A DNA stretch of 64,000 bases from Allomuricauda ruestringensis DSM 13258 (lineage in GTDB: Bacteria > Bacteroidota > Bacteroidia > Flavobacteriales > Flavobacteriaceae): positions 2,119,501-2,183,500 of the forward strand of contig NC_015945.1 in assembly GCF_000224085.1 (NCBI RefSeq). Direction: 5' to 3'. The position numbers were made by a program, and so were the translations under genes. A model generated the notes under the pieces. The model searched no databases, was not told the DNA's origin, and saw only the letters and a program-made list of their open reading frames with translations. This document shows, piece by piece, positions 27,273 to 37,600 of this stretch; the stretch's first letter is position 1; each line of letters starts with the position of its first letter.

Positions 27273-28550
27273 TTATTCCACTACGGCCTGATAGATTAAA
27301 GCCCGTAATTTTCCATGATCATCAATATCCCCCGAGGGAATCAATTGTGTAAAGTAAACCACTACCAATTCTTCTTTTGGGTCTACCCAATAGGAGGAAT
27401 GATAAGCACCACCCCATCCATATTCACCAACGGATCCTGGGGTGCCCCTAGCTCCTAAATCTTCCACAATGGAAAAACCCAAGCCAAACCCAGTGCCTCC
27501 CACCCATGGAAAGGTTGCTTTGCCCAAGTGATTTACCGTCATAAGTTCAACGGTTTTTGGGGAAAGGATGCGTTTTCCATTCAATGTTCCTTTGTTGAGC
27601 ATCATCTGCAGGAATTTAGCATAGTCCATTGAGGTACTTAAAAGTCCAGCTCCACCGGAAAAACTCTTTCGAGGGCCTTCCACATAAGCGCCTTGCCCAA
27701 CCATGCCACCAGGGTTAGGTGCGCGCTCCAAACCATTCTCTGAGGGGGAATACACTACGGCCAAACGTTCTTTTTTAGCTTCGGGAAGGTAAAAATGAGT
27801 ATCGGTCATACCCAATGGGTCAAGAATGTTTTCTTGTAAAAAAACATCTAAAGTTTTTCCTGAAACCACTTCGATCAAAGCACCAAGAATATCGGTGTTG
27901 TAACCGTAAACAAATTGTTCCCCAGGTTGCGACTCAAAAGGCAGGTCTGCCATTCGGGTTACTGTGGCCAAGATAGGTTCTTCCCGATCGGCAAAATACC
28001 ATCCTTGGATTTCAGCTTTTTCCCAGAGATCGGCTGCGGTTCCTTCCCCATAAGAAACCCCAGAGGTATGAGTTAGTAAATCGCGGATGGTAATGGGTCT
28101 ATTGGCTTTAACAATGTCGTAGGAGCCATCATCCTTACTTACGGCAACCTTGGTTTCCATAAAAGCGGGAATATATTTTCCGACCGGGTCGGTAATCAAT
28201 AGTTTCCCTTTTTCTTGAAGCATCATAATACCTGCACTTACAATGGCTTTGGTCTGGGAGGCTATCCTGAACATGGAATTATTGGTCATGGGAATATCGT
28301 TCTCTAAATCATTCTTCCCAAAAGATTCAAAATAGGCAACCTTGCCTTTTCGAGCTACAAGAATTGTGGCTCCCGGTAATTCATCCTCATGAATATAATC
28401 CTGAAAGGTTTGGGATAAAATTTCCAAACGTTCGGAAGACATACCCGCTTCTTCGGGCGAAACTTTGATGAGTTCTTGGGCATTAGTGGTAAAAAAGAGG
28501 AGGAATGCAAACAGTAAAGTTGCATATTTGGTTGGTTGCATTGTTTTCAT
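27273..28550 (-). CDS. Secreted serine hydrolase, beta-lactamase / class C PBP family
   Basis: This 425-residue protein has a signal peptide ending at TNAQ. The SxxK motif lies in FRIASQTKAIVSAG (near residue 95), the YxN motif in FVYGYNTDILGAL, and the third motif region around YGWGGAYHSSYWVDP. This is the EstB/PBP4-like branch that acts as esterase or peptidase rather than as a resistance enzyme. It is monocistronic; the substrate is unknown. Confidence 0.85.
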   Translation of the reverse strand: MKTMQPTKYATLLFAFLLFFTTNAQELIKVSPEEAGMSSERLEILSQTFQDYIHEDELPGATILVARKGKVAYFESFGKNDLENDIPMTNNSMFRIASQTKAIVSAGIMMLQEKGKLLITDPVGKYIPAFMETKVAVSKDDGSYDIVKANRPITIRDLLTHTSGVSYGEGTAADLWEKAEIQGWYFADREEPILATVTRMADLPFESQPGEQFVYGYNTDILGALIEVVSGKTLDVFLQENILDPLGMTDTHFYLPEAKKERLAVVYSPSENGLERAPNPGGMVGQGAYVEGPRKSFSGGAGLLSTSMDYAKFLQMMLNKGTLNGKRILSPKTVELMTVNHLGKATFPWVGGTGFGLGFSIVEDLGARGTPGSVGEYGWGGAYHSSYWVDPKEELVVVYFTQLIPSGDIDDHGKLRALIYQAVVE

Positions 28551-28651
28551 GTGACTTAATATTGGTTTGTTTAGCGTGCAAAAGCATCTAAATATACCTA
28601 ATATTTTGTCCGCAAAGAAGAATTGGGAAAGGTAGTCGAGTAAAAAAGTCC

Positions 28652-29269
28652 CTACTCGAACAATCCATGGATTTCCCCATCAATACGGTTGATGACTTCG
28701 CCCAAATCTTCCGGATTGTCCACAAAGTCAAGATTGTCCACATCAAAAATCAACAGTTTCCCTTTTTCATAGGTGTTTACCCATGCTTCGTAGCGTTCGT
28801 TCAAGCGGCTGAGATAATCAATGGAAATGGAATTTTCGTAATCACGACCACGTTTGTGGATTTGGCTAACCAAGTTGGGGATGGAACTACGCAAGTAAAT
28901 TAAAAGGTCCGGGGGCTGTACCAAGCTTTCCATTAACTCAAAAAGACCTTTGTAATTTTCAAAATCACGGTTGGTCATAAGGCCCATGGCATGCAGGTTG
29001 GGGGCAAAAATATGGGCATCCTCATAAATCGTCCGATCTTGGATCACACTCTTTCCACTTTCCCTGATCTTTAAAATTTGACGGTATCTACTGTTCAAAA
29101 AGTAAATCTGGAGGTTAAAGCTCCAACGTTCCATCTGGGTGTAAAAATCGTCCAGATAGGGATTGTCCACTACATCCTCAAAATGGGCTTCCCATTTATA
29201 ATGTTTTGCAAGTAAGTTTGTTAAAGTCGTTTTTCCAGCGCCAATATTTCCTGCTACAGCAATATGCAT
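28652..29269 (-). CDS. Deoxynucleoside kinase
   Basis: This 205-residue cytosolic kinase phosphorylates deoxynucleosides in salvage. The P-loop is GNIGAGKTTL at residues 7-16, followed by FEDVVDNPYLDDFY, the DR motif in VIQDRTIYEDAHIFA, and a lid-type region with arginines (QIHKRGRDYENSIS). Specificity (dAdo/dGuo versus dThd) is not clear from sequence alone. It is divergent from metK. Confidence 0.9.
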   Translation of the reverse strand: MHIAVAGNIGAGKTTLTNLLAKHYKWEAHFEDVVDNPYLDDFYTQMERWSFNLQIYFLNSRYRQILKIRESGKSVIQDRTIYEDAHIFAPNLHAMGLMTNRDFENYKGLFELMESLVQPPDLLIYLRSSIPNLVSQIHKRGRDYENSISIDYLSRLNERYEAWVNTYEKGKLLIFDVDNLDFVDNPEDLGEVINRIDGEIHGLFE

Positions 29270-29421
29270 GGGGTGTAAGTGTTTTAAGTTGGTGTTTATT
29301 GATCAGGGAGTTTTTAATCATCGCAATATACAAAGTATATCCGCTTGAAGAAAAAAAACTGGTTCAAATGGATGATCTTGCATTGGCTGCAAACAAAGTT
29401 TTATAATATGTTCCAAATACG

Positions 29422-29429
29422 TACTTTTG
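29422..29429 (+). promoter_or_regulatory. Candidate -7 promoter box for the metK leader
   Basis: TACTTTTG matches TAnnTTTG exactly and ends 11 bases before the riboswitch P1 stem, so the transcript would begin right at the aptamer. Confidence 0.6.
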
Positions 29430-29439
29430 CGCTTCAGAA

Positions 29440-29512
29440 CGAGGAAAGATTTGACTGATTGCAACCTCGGCACCTTTAATTGGGTACACGAAAAATGCTA
29501 AAGCAGTTCATG
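29440..29512 (+). promoter_or_regulatory. SAM-II-like riboswitch upstream of metK
   Basis: CGAGG (29440-29444) and CCTCG (29465-29469) form P1. The loop carries GATTTGACTGATTGC, close to the SAM-II consensus GATTTAACCGTATTGC. About 20 bases later comes AATGCTAAAGC, matching the conserved AATGnnGCTAAA 3' segment. GACTG in the loop can pair with CAGTT at 29503-29508 to make the pseudoknot. High SAM would sequester the downstream region and lower MetK, which makes SAM. The class assignment is by eye. The rest of the 326-base gap from 29270 holds no gene. Confidence 0.72.
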
Positions 29513-29595
29513 CCAGCTCCAGTTGGCATCTCTTCATCAAGGGTTTGGAACTTCTTCGCACTTTTTTGTCAAATCTTCAATTTTAAAAAAGAAAA

Positions 29596-30849
29596 ATGGC
29601 GTATTTGTTTACATCAGAATCCGTTAGTGAGGGACATCCAGATAAGATTGCGGATCAGATAAGTGATGCATTGCTGGATAATTTTTTGGCCTTTGACCCC
29701 GAGAGTAAAGTGGCGTGCGAAACTTTGGTAACCACAGGTCAGGTAGTTTTGGCCGGCGAGGTGAAAAGTCATACCTATGTGGACCTACAGAGCATAGCCA
29801 GGGAAGTGATCAACAAAATCGGCTACACCAAGGGAGAATATAAATTCAGTGGCGATTCTTGCGGGGTTATTTCATTGATTCACGAGCAATCGCAGGACAT
29901 CAATCAAGGAGTTGATCGCGGTACCAAAGAAGAGCAAGGTGCGGGCGACCAAGGAATGATGTTTGGTTATGCTACCACGGAAACTAACAACTATATGCCT
30001 TTGGCATTGGATATTTCACACAAAATTTTGGAGGTGTTGGCCGGTCTGAGAAGAGAAGGAGCCCGAATTCCATATTTGCGTCCCGATGCAAAAGCGCAGG
30101 TAACCATTGAGTATTCGGATGATAACATACCGCAACGGATAGATACCATTGTGGTGTCCACTCAGCATGATGAGTTTGACTCCGACGAAGCCATGTTGGC
30201 CAAGATAAAGGACGATATCATCAATATTTTGATTCCTGAAGTGAAAAAATTATTGCCTGAGAGCATTCAAAAATTATTTACGGACAACATCAATTACCAC
30301 ATCAACCCAACTGGAAAGTTTGTGATTGGAGGACCGCACGGTGATGCTGGTCTTACGGGAAGAAAGATTGTGGTGGACACCTACGGTGGAAAAGGTGCCC
30401 ACGGAGGTGGTGCTTTTAGTGGAAAAGATCCGAGCAAGGTAGACCGAAGTGCTGCCTATGCAGCCCGGCACATGGCCAAAAACTTGGTAGCTGCCGGTGT
30501 TGCAGGAGAAATTTTAGTGCAGGTGAGCTATGCCATTGGAGTGGTTGAGCCCACATCTATTTTTGTAGATACCTATAAATCTTCCCATGTGGATATGTCG
30601 GATGGCGAGATTGCCAAAAAAGCATCGGAATTGTTCGATATGCGACCTTTTGCCATTGAAGAACGCTTAAAACTTCGGAATCCTATTTATTCGGAAACGG
30701 CTGCTTACGGTCACATGGGTAAACAATCCAGAACCGTTACCAAGGTTTTTGAATCTCCTTACAATGGAAGAATTGAAAAAGAAGTGGAACTTTTCACTTG
30801 GGAGAAATTGGATATGGTGGACAAGGTGAAAGAAACCTTTGGTTTATAG
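29596..30849 (+). CDS. metK: S-adenosylmethionine synthetase
   Basis: This 417-residue enzyme makes SAM from methionine and ATP. Motifs include [20 protein letters not shown] at the N-terminus, the P-loop-like [12 protein letters not shown] and the signature [15 protein letters not shown]. Length is on the long side of normal, as usual in Flavobacteriia. It is monocistronic behind a SAM-II-like leader, so product feedback is likely. It consumes the methionine made by the metH-metF genes at 49.5-54 kb. Confidence 0.97.
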   Translation: MAYLFTSESVSEGHPDKIADQISDALLDNFLAFDPESKVACETLVTTGQVVLAGEVKSHTYVDLQSIAREVINKIGYTKGEYKFSGDSCGVISLIHEQSQDINQGVDRGTKEEQGAGDQGMMFGYATTETNNYMPLALDISHKILEVLAGLRREGARIPYLRPDAKAQVTIEYSDDNIPQRIDTIVVSTQHDEFDSDEAMLAKIKDDIINILIPEVKKLLPESIQKLFTDNINYHINPTGKFVIGGPHGDAGLTGRKIVVDTYGGKGAHGGGAFSGKDPSKVDRSAAYAARHMAKNLVAAGVAGEILVQVSYAIGVVEPTSIFVDTYKSSHVDMSDGEIAKKASELFDMRPFAIEERLKLRNPIYSETAAYGHMGKQSRTVTKVFESPYNGRIEKEVELFTWEKLDMVDKVKETFGL

Positions 30850-30901
30850 GTTTAAGCTATTTCATTGAATAAAAAAGGAGGCTGTCTTTAGTTGGATTTT
30901 G

Positions 30902-30969
30902 GTCAACCTGAACTTGATTCAGGTTCTCATACTGATTTGTTTGAGATTCTGAAATGAATTCAGAATAAC
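30902..30969. repeat. Dispersed palindromic repeat, diverged copy
   Basis: It begins GTCAACCTGAACTTGATTCAGGTT, ends ATTCTGAAATGAATTCAGAAT, and matches the two-palindrome plan of 12723-12800 and 48261-48340. Confidence 0.75.
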
Positions 30970-31052
30970 GCATTTCCATACTTTTTGGATAGCTTTTTTA
31001 TTGGCATACTCCCGTGAACTTTAGTAGCTTTAGCATATCAAAAAGAGAACAT

Positions 31053-32987
31053 ATGAGAAGTTCCGTTAGAATCCTGTTTCTAAGTATTTTAATGTTGTTT
31101 GTAACCGTGAGTTGCAAAAAAACGGTAAAGACCGAAGTCCAAGAGGTTGATACTTATGTAGCTGAGAATTACACCAAAAAAGAAGTGGACATTGAAATGC
31201 GGGACGGGATAAAACTGCATACCACCATTTACTCCCCGAAGGATACTTCCAAAGCGTACCCCATCATTATGCAACGTACGCCCTACAGCTCCAGACCTTA
31301 TGGAGAGGGTAATTTTAGAACCAAAATAGGTCCTAACGAGCATTTGATGAAAGAAGGGAACATCATCGTTTACCAAGATGTTAGGGGAAGATGGCTCAGC
31401 GAGGGACATTACGAAAATATGCGAGCCTACATTCCGAATAAAACTTCCGATGACCAAGTGGATGAAAGCTCTGATACCTACGATACTATTGAATGGTTGG
31501 TGAACAATGTGGAAAACAACAATGGCAATGTGGGTGTTTGGGGAATATCGTATCCAGGATTTTATGCTACTTATGCTACCGTGGATGCGCATCCAGCGTT
31601 GAAAGCCGCTTCACCACAGGCCAGTATAGGGGACTTCTTTTTTGATGACTTTCACCACAATGGTGCTTATTTGTTGAGCTATTTCAGGGCAACTTCTTTG
31701 TTTGGAACACCGCGTCCCAATGGTGACCAGCCCATTGATACAGCTTGGTATACCTTGCCAGAACTTCCAACGGAAGACCAATACCAATTCTTTTTGGATG
31801 CGGGGCCGCTCAAAAATTTGGATTACTTTTTTGAATACGAAACCGCCGACACCCCTACAATGCGTCCCGAAGGAGTTACCGATGATTTCTTTTGGAACGA
31901 ATTGAAGGAACATCCGAATTATGATGCTATGTGGCAAAGTAGGGGACTTATTCAGCACTTGAAAGATGTGAAGAGCAGCGTGGCCACGATGGTAGTGGGA
32001 GGTTGGTTTGATGCTGAAGATCTTTATGGGCCTTTGGAAACCTATAAAAACATTGAAAAGTACAACGAGAACAATTACAATACTATGGTCTTTGGACCTT
32101 GGGACCACGGAGCTTGGGCCAGGGACAAACAGCGCAATGCTGTGGGAAACTACTATTTTGGGGATTCCATTTCTTGGTTTTTTCAAGAAGAAATTGAGAC
32201 GAAGTTCTTCAACCACTTCCTTAAAGGAGAAGGCGATAAGAATTCGGGATTACCCGAGGCTTATGTGTTTGATACCGGTAGAAAAGAATGGAAAAAGTAT
32301 GATGACTGGCCACCAGAGAACGCCACCAAACAAACTATGTACCTGTCCGAAGATCAAGAACTCACTTCGGAACAAAAAGGAACCACGGGAATTCAATTTA
32401 TTAGTAATATAAAAAAACCTGTTCCCTATTCCGAAGATGTAAAGACAGTTTTCACCCCAAGAAAGTATATGACCGATGATCAGCGTTTTGCCGCCCGTCG
32501 TTCCGATGTGCTGGTTTTTGAAACCGATGTGATGGAGGAAGACCTCACTTTGGCAGGAGATATTTTGGCTAAACTTAAAGTGGCCACCACGGGCACGGCT
32601 GCCGATTGGATTGTCAAGGTCATCGATGTGCACCCAGGGGATACAGAGACAAACGAAGAAATGCAGGACCACCTCAAAATGAGCAATTACCATTTAATGG
32701 TAAGGAGCGAGGTGCTCCGTGGTCGCTTCAGGAACAGTTTTTCGGAGCCAGAGCCATTTACGCCCAACAAAAAGACGGATGTGAACATCAAGCTTCAGGA
32801 TGTGTTCCACACCATCAAGAAAGGACATAAACTACAAATTCAGGTGCAGAGTACCTGGTTCCCGCTTATCGATTTAAACCCACAGACCTATGTGGAGAAT
32901 ATCTTTAAGGCGGATGAGTCTGATTTCAAAACACAGACGCATACCGTTTTCACAGATTCCAGTGTTGAGTTTACCGTGTTGAAATAA
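31053..32987 (+). CDS. CocE/NonD-family hydrolase (X-Pro dipeptidyl-peptidase-like), lipoprotein
   Basis: This protein of about 644 residues starts at the ATG at 31053. A lipoprotein signal ends at LFVTVSC. The alpha/beta-hydrolase has EMRDGIKLHTTIYSP, the nucleophile in VGVWGISYPGFYATY, the acid in GGWFDAEDLYG and the histidine in FGPWDHGAWARD. The C-terminal jelly-roll (from about residue 430) is typical of CocE and X-Pro aminopeptidases. It probably cleaves peptides or acyl compounds at the cell envelope; the substrate is unknown. Confidence 0.85.
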   Translation: MRSSVRILFLSILMLFVTVSCKKTVKTEVQEVDTYVAENYTKKEVDIEMRDGIKLHTTIYSPKDTSKAYPIIMQRTPYSSRPYGEGNFRTKIGPNEHLMKEGNIIVYQDVRGRWLSEGHYENMRAYIPNKTSDDQVDESSDTYDTIEWLVNNVENNNGNVGVWGISYPGFYATYATVDAHPALKAASPQASIGDFFFDDFHHNGAYLLSYFRATSLFGTPRPNGDQPIDTAWYTLPELPTEDQYQFFLDAGPLKNLDYFFEYETADTPTMRPEGVTDDFFWNELKEHPNYDAMWQSRGLIQHLKDVKSSVATMVVGGWFDAEDLYGPLETYKNIEKYNENNYNTMVFGPWDHGAWARDKQRNAVGNYYFGDSISWFFQEEIETKFFNHFLKGEGDKNSGLPEAYVFDTGRKEWKKYDDWPPENATKQTMYLSEDQELTSEQKGTTGIQFISNIKKPVPYSEDVKTVFTPRKYMTDDQRFAARRSDVLVFETDVMEEDLTLAGDILAKLKVATTGTAADWIVKVIDVHPGDTETNEEMQDHLKMSNYHLMVRSEVLRGRFRNSFSEPEPFTPNKKTDVNIKLQDVFHTIKKGHKLQIQVQSTWFPLIDLNPQTYVENIFKADESDFKTQTHTVFTDSSVEFTVLK

Positions 32988-33061
32988 ATAGTAGAAGTTC
33001 GTGGACAGGCTCATGTGATGAAATTTTCCTAAAAGATTAGGAAAATCAAATTTTCCATCAG

Positions 33062-33069
33062 TATATTTG
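33062..33069 (+). promoter_or_regulatory. Candidate -7 promoter box for the metY leader
   Basis: TATATTTG matches TAnnTTTG exactly, 30 bases before the SAM-I aptamer. Confidence 0.5.
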
Positions 33070-33098
33070 TCGTTCGAAGTTCAAACAAGTATTGATTA

Positions 33099-33203
33099 GT
33101 TATCAAGAAAGGTGGAGGGAGTAGACCCTTTGAAACCTTAGCAACCCTTGGCCCCCTAGTGTCGAGAAGGTGCTACATTCTATCCCAGTTGGGTATAGAT
33201 AAC
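33099..33203 (+). promoter_or_regulatory. SAM-I (S-box) riboswitch upstream of metY
   Basis: The core TATCAAGAAAGGTGGAGGGA, the GAAACCTTAGCAACCC segment and GAGAAGGTGCTACATTCTA match the S-box consensus. P1 is closed by GTTATC (33099-33104) and GATAAC (33198-33203). A downstream TTTCTTATAAC (33229-33239) is complementary to the aptamer's 5' strand. It controls metY and probably the fused thrA gene and metZ-like gene beyond. The 113 bases between aptamer and metY contain weak hairpins but no obvious strong terminator. Confidence 0.9.
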
Positions 33204-33316
33204 GACAATCGACCATTTTCGATTTCATTTTCTTATAACTTTTTGATTTTCTTACGCCCACGGGCTAAGAGTTTGACTTTTTAATTTTTCGTTTTAACAA
33301 TTAAAAAAACAAAGTC

Positions 33317-34591
33317 ATGAGCGATCAAAAATTTTCTACCAATGCCCTGCACGCAGGACACGATGTAACAGCAAACGGAGGAACAAGAGCGGTGCCCATT
33401 TATCAGAGTTCTGCCTATGTGTTCAACGATTCCGACCATGCTGCCAACCTTTTTTCCTTGGCAGAGTTCGGTAACATTTACACTCGTATCAATAACCCGA
33501 CCAATGATATTCTTGAGCAACGATTGGCCGCTTTGGAAGGTGGAATTGCCTCAGTCGTCACAGCTTCGGGCACCGGAGCTATAAACACGGCATTGTTGGT
33601 GTTGCTCAAGGCCGGGGACCACATTGTGGCTTCCAATAGTTTGTATGGAGGTACGTACAACCTTTTTAGCGTTACCCTGCCTCGTTTGGGAATCACCACA
33701 ACATTTATAGATCCATCGGACCCGTCCAATTTTGGTAAAGCCGTAAAAGAGAATACCAGAGCTTTCTTTGTGGAATCCTTGGGCAACCCAAAGTTGGATG
33801 TACTGGATTTAAAAGCAATCTCCAAAGAAGCAAAAGCAGCGCAGGTACCATTTATTGTGGATAATACCGTTGCTTCACCAGCACTATTGAACCCAATCGA
33901 ACACGGGGCCAATATCGTCATTCATTCCCTTACCAAATACATCAATGGCAACGGGACGGCTCTGGGTGGAGCTATAATAGATGCAGGTAATTTTGATTGG
34001 GCCAGTGGTAAGTTCCCGGAATTCACTGAACCTTCTCCGGGATATCACGGATTGGTCTATCACGATGCACTTGGAGCCGCGGCATATATTGCCAAGGTCC
34101 GGGTGGAAGGATTACGGGATCACGGGGCATGCTTGAGCCCTTTTAATGCCTTTCAGATTATTCAAGGATTGGAAACCTTGGAAATTCGCATGAAAAAGCA
34201 TAGTGAAAATGCCCTGGCATTGGCACAATGGCTGGAAACCAGGGATGAGGTTGAGTGGGTAAACTATCCAGGGTTGGATTCCAATACCTATAAAGCCTTG
34301 GCAGATGAATACTTGCCCAATGGACAAAGTGGTATTGTTACCTTTGGTGTCAAGGGAGGGTATGAGGCCGCCAAGAAGATAGCCGACGAGACCAAACTAT
34401 TTTCGTTGTTGGCCAATATTGGCGATACAAAATCCTTGATCATCCATCCTGCGAGTACAACGCACCAACAGTTGAGTGCAGAAGATCAGGGATCCGCAGG
34501 GGTAACCCAAGATTTGATCCGATTGTCCGTAGGCTTGGAAGATTTGTCCGATTTAAAGGCAGATTTAAAAAATGCCTTTGCAAGTCTTTAA
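33317..34591 (+). CDS. metY: O-acetylhomoserine sulfhydrylase
   Basis: This 424-residue PLP enzyme makes homocysteine from O-acetylhomoserine and sulfide. It opens FSTNALHAGHDVTANGGTR. The PLP lysine lies in VIHSLTKYINGNGTALGG, and the length of about 425 with the long loop near SGKFPEFTEPSPGYHG is typical of OAH sulfhydrylases rather than cystathionine synthases. It is preceded by a SAM-I riboswitch and followed after 28 bases by the gene whose N-terminal domain would make its substrate. Confidence 0.93.
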   Translation: MSDQKFSTNALHAGHDVTANGGTRAVPIYQSSAYVFNDSDHAANLFSLAEFGNIYTRINNPTNDILEQRLAALEGGIASVVTASGTGAINTALLVLLKAGDHIVASNSLYGGTYNLFSVTLPRLGITTTFIDPSDPSNFGKAVKENTRAFFVESLGNPKLDVLDLKAISKEAKAAQVPFIVDNTVASPALLNPIEHGANIVIHSLTKYINGNGTALGGAIIDAGNFDWASGKFPEFTEPSPGYHGLVYHDALGAAAYIAKVRVEGLRDHGACLSPFNAFQIIQGLETLEIRMKKHSENALALAQWLETRDEVEWVNYPGLDSNTYKALADEYLPNGQSGIVTFGVKGGYEAAKKIADETKLFSLLANIGDTKSLIIHPASTTHQQLSAEDQGSAGVTQDLIRLSVGLEDLSDLKADLKNAFASL

Positions 34592-34619
34592 TCGGAGTTA
34601 ATAATGTGATGGAATAGCT

Positions 34620-37600
34620 ATGTTAAAGTATCTGAAAATAGAAAGGTTTAAAACACTGAGTGGCAGCGAGCAGGAAATAGAGTTATCCTACCAGACATTT
34701 GGGAAACCCTTGCATACGGCACCTATAATCTTGGTAAACCACGCGCTCACCGGTAATTCCAATGTGGCTGGGAAAGATGGATGGTGGTCCGATCTGATCG
34801 GGGATGGAAAATGTATCGATACAGAGAAGTACACCATTGTATCCTTTAATATTCCGGGCAATGGTTTCGATGGATTTATTATCGAAAACTATAAAGACTT
34901 TGTAGCCGGAGACATCGCCAGAATGTTTCTCTGGGGATTGGAGCAATTAAAGATCGATAAATTGTTCGCCATTATCGGCGGCTCTTTGGGAGGTGGCATT
35001 GCTTGGGAAATGGCCGCCATCAATACAAATATTACGGAACACTTGATTCCTGTGGCGTCTGATTGGAAATCTACGGATTGGTTGATTGCCAATTGTCAGA
35101 TTCAAGAGCAGTTCTTGGTCAATTCCAAACAACCCGTACACGATGCCCGTATGCACGCTATGTTGTGCTATCGTACTCCGGAATCGTTCAAAGAACGATT
35201 CAAAAGAAGTACCAACGAGGAGCTTCAGGTGTTCAACGTGGAATCTTGGTTGATGCACCATGGTGAAAAACTGCAAGAGCGTTTTCAGTTGTCCGCATAT
35301 AAGTTGATGAACCAATTGTTGAAATCCATCGACATTACCCGTAATGGGGAAGAAGCCTTTAAGGCTTTGCAGGACAGTGACACCAAAATTCATATCATCG
35401 GGGTAAATTCCGATTTGTTTTTCACAGCAGAAGAAAACAAAGAGACGTTTAAAAGGTTGGCCCAGGCCAACACCAACGTAACCTATGGCGAGGTGCAGTC
35501 CGTACACGGTCACGATGCCTTTTTGATGGAGTTCGAACAATTGGAAAAATTGTTGGAGACTGTTTTTCACACGAACACCGAGCGCATCAAAATTTTAAAG
35601 TTTGGTGGAAAATCTCTGGCCAACGGAGAAGGTATTGAGCGCGTGTTGAATATCATCAGGAAAAGGCATCAAGAAGAAGAGCATTTCGCAGTGGTAGTTT
35701 CTGCCAGAGGAAAGGCGACGGACCAATTGGAAAGCTTGCTCGACAAAGCAGCCAAGGGAGCTGATTTTCAGTCGGACTTAAAAAAGTTCACCAACTATCA
35801 GAAAAACAATTTTGTTGGTCTAGATATTGATGAGGAACTGACCACCATTGAAAAAATATTGAACGGGGTTTCCTTAACAGGGGATTACAGCCTCAAAACC
35901 AAGGATGAAGTATTGTCCTTCGGCGAACTGATATCAGGTAAATATGTGACTGCTGCGTTGAACGCAAAGGGAATCAAAGCAGAGCTCTTGGATTCTCGTA
36001 AACTCATCAAAACTGATGATAGTTATAGCAATGCGGAGGTAGATGAGGGACTTTCCAAAGAAAATGTGATTCGATATTTCCACAACCTGAAAGCTGGGAC
36101 CATTTCTGTTGTTACCGGTTTTATCGCTTCCAACAAAGAAGGGGCGACCACTACTTTGGGAAGAAATGGAACCAACTATTCAGCAGCCCTGTTGGCCAAC
36201 TTTTTGGACGCTGGCGAGCTAATCAACTATACCCACGTGGACGGTATTTTTACTGCCAATCCAGATTTGGTGCAAGATGCCAAGTTGATTGATGTGATTT
36301 CCTATGGCGAGGCGAACGAATTAGCCAATTTTGGCGCCAACATTCTGCACGCGAAGACCATAATTCCGTTGATCGAGAAAAATATTCCATTGCGCATATG
36401 CAACACCTTCAACGATGAAAGCGAAGGAACATTGATAGGGCCAAAAACTGACAATGGCGGAATTAAATCCCTTTCGGTGCTCGATAACATGGCCCTGATC
36501 AATTTGGAGGGTAGGGGACTGCTCGGAAAAGTGGGTGTCGACATGCGGATTTTTAGAGCTTTGGGCCAAAATGGCATTAGTGTCGGAATTGTTTCCCAAG
36601 GATCTTCGGAACGGGGCATTGGCCTTGTTGTGGACGAATCCAAAGCCGATAAGGCCAAAAAAGTGCTGGACCAAGAATTCGAGACGGATTATTCATCGCA
36701 AGACATCAACCAGATTTCGGTAGTTAAGGATGTCTCCGTTATCTCCATCGTTGGGATGGATTTGAGCAGCTTCCACAAACCGTTCAATGCATTGGCGAAA
36801 AACCAAATCACGCCCTTGCTGTTCAACAACACGGTTACTGGCAAGAATGTGAGTATGGTGGTGAAGAAATCCGATTTGAACAAGGCCATCAATGTGATTC
36901 ATGGGCAGATCTTCGGAATTGCGAGGAAAATCAATCTGGCATTGTTTGGACATGGCAATGTAGGAGGCACGCTGATCAGTCAGGTTTTGGATTCAAAAAG
37001 CAGTATTGAGGAAAGAAAAAGTATTGACTTAAAAGTGTTTGCCGTAGCAAATTCCAAAAAAGTACTTTTGGATGCTTCAGGAGTTGGTGCCGATTGGAAA
37101 GAACGTTTGGAAAAAGAGGGGCAACCCTATCAAATTGAAGATATTATAGCCTTTGCGAAACAATATCATTTGGAAAACCTGATCGCGGTGGACAATACGG
37201 CGAGCAATACATTTGTAGAGCAATACGAATTATTGATCGAGCACGGCTTCGACTTGGTTTCATCAAACAAGATTGCAAACACGCTGAGTTTTGAGAAATA
37301 TAAATCGATTAGGAAGTGTTTGGATAAAAATCAAAAGCAATATCTCTACGAGACCAATGTAGGGGCAGGGTTGCCTCTAATTGATACCATCAAATTGTTA
37401 CACCTTTCCGGAGAAAATATTACGCGAATCAAAGGAGTATTCTCTGGATCATTAAGTTATATTTTCAATACCTTTTCAGAGAAGGATGTTTCTTTTTCAG
37501 AAATTGTAAAGGAAGCTATGGAAAGCGGCTTTACCGAACCTGATCCAAGGGAAGATTTATCTGGTAATGATGTGGGAAGGAAATTGTTGATTTTGGCTAG

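Noticed and set aside
29480..29662. 60-residue ORF before metK
   Set aside because: It overlaps the SAM-II-like aptamer and the metK start in another frame; the RNA explanation is better.
32999..33060. Possible small gene or terminator after the CocE-like gene
   Set aside because: There is a short inverted segment (GATGAAATTTTCC.. GGAAAATCAAATTTTCCATC) but no clean stem with a T tract and no ORF of note.
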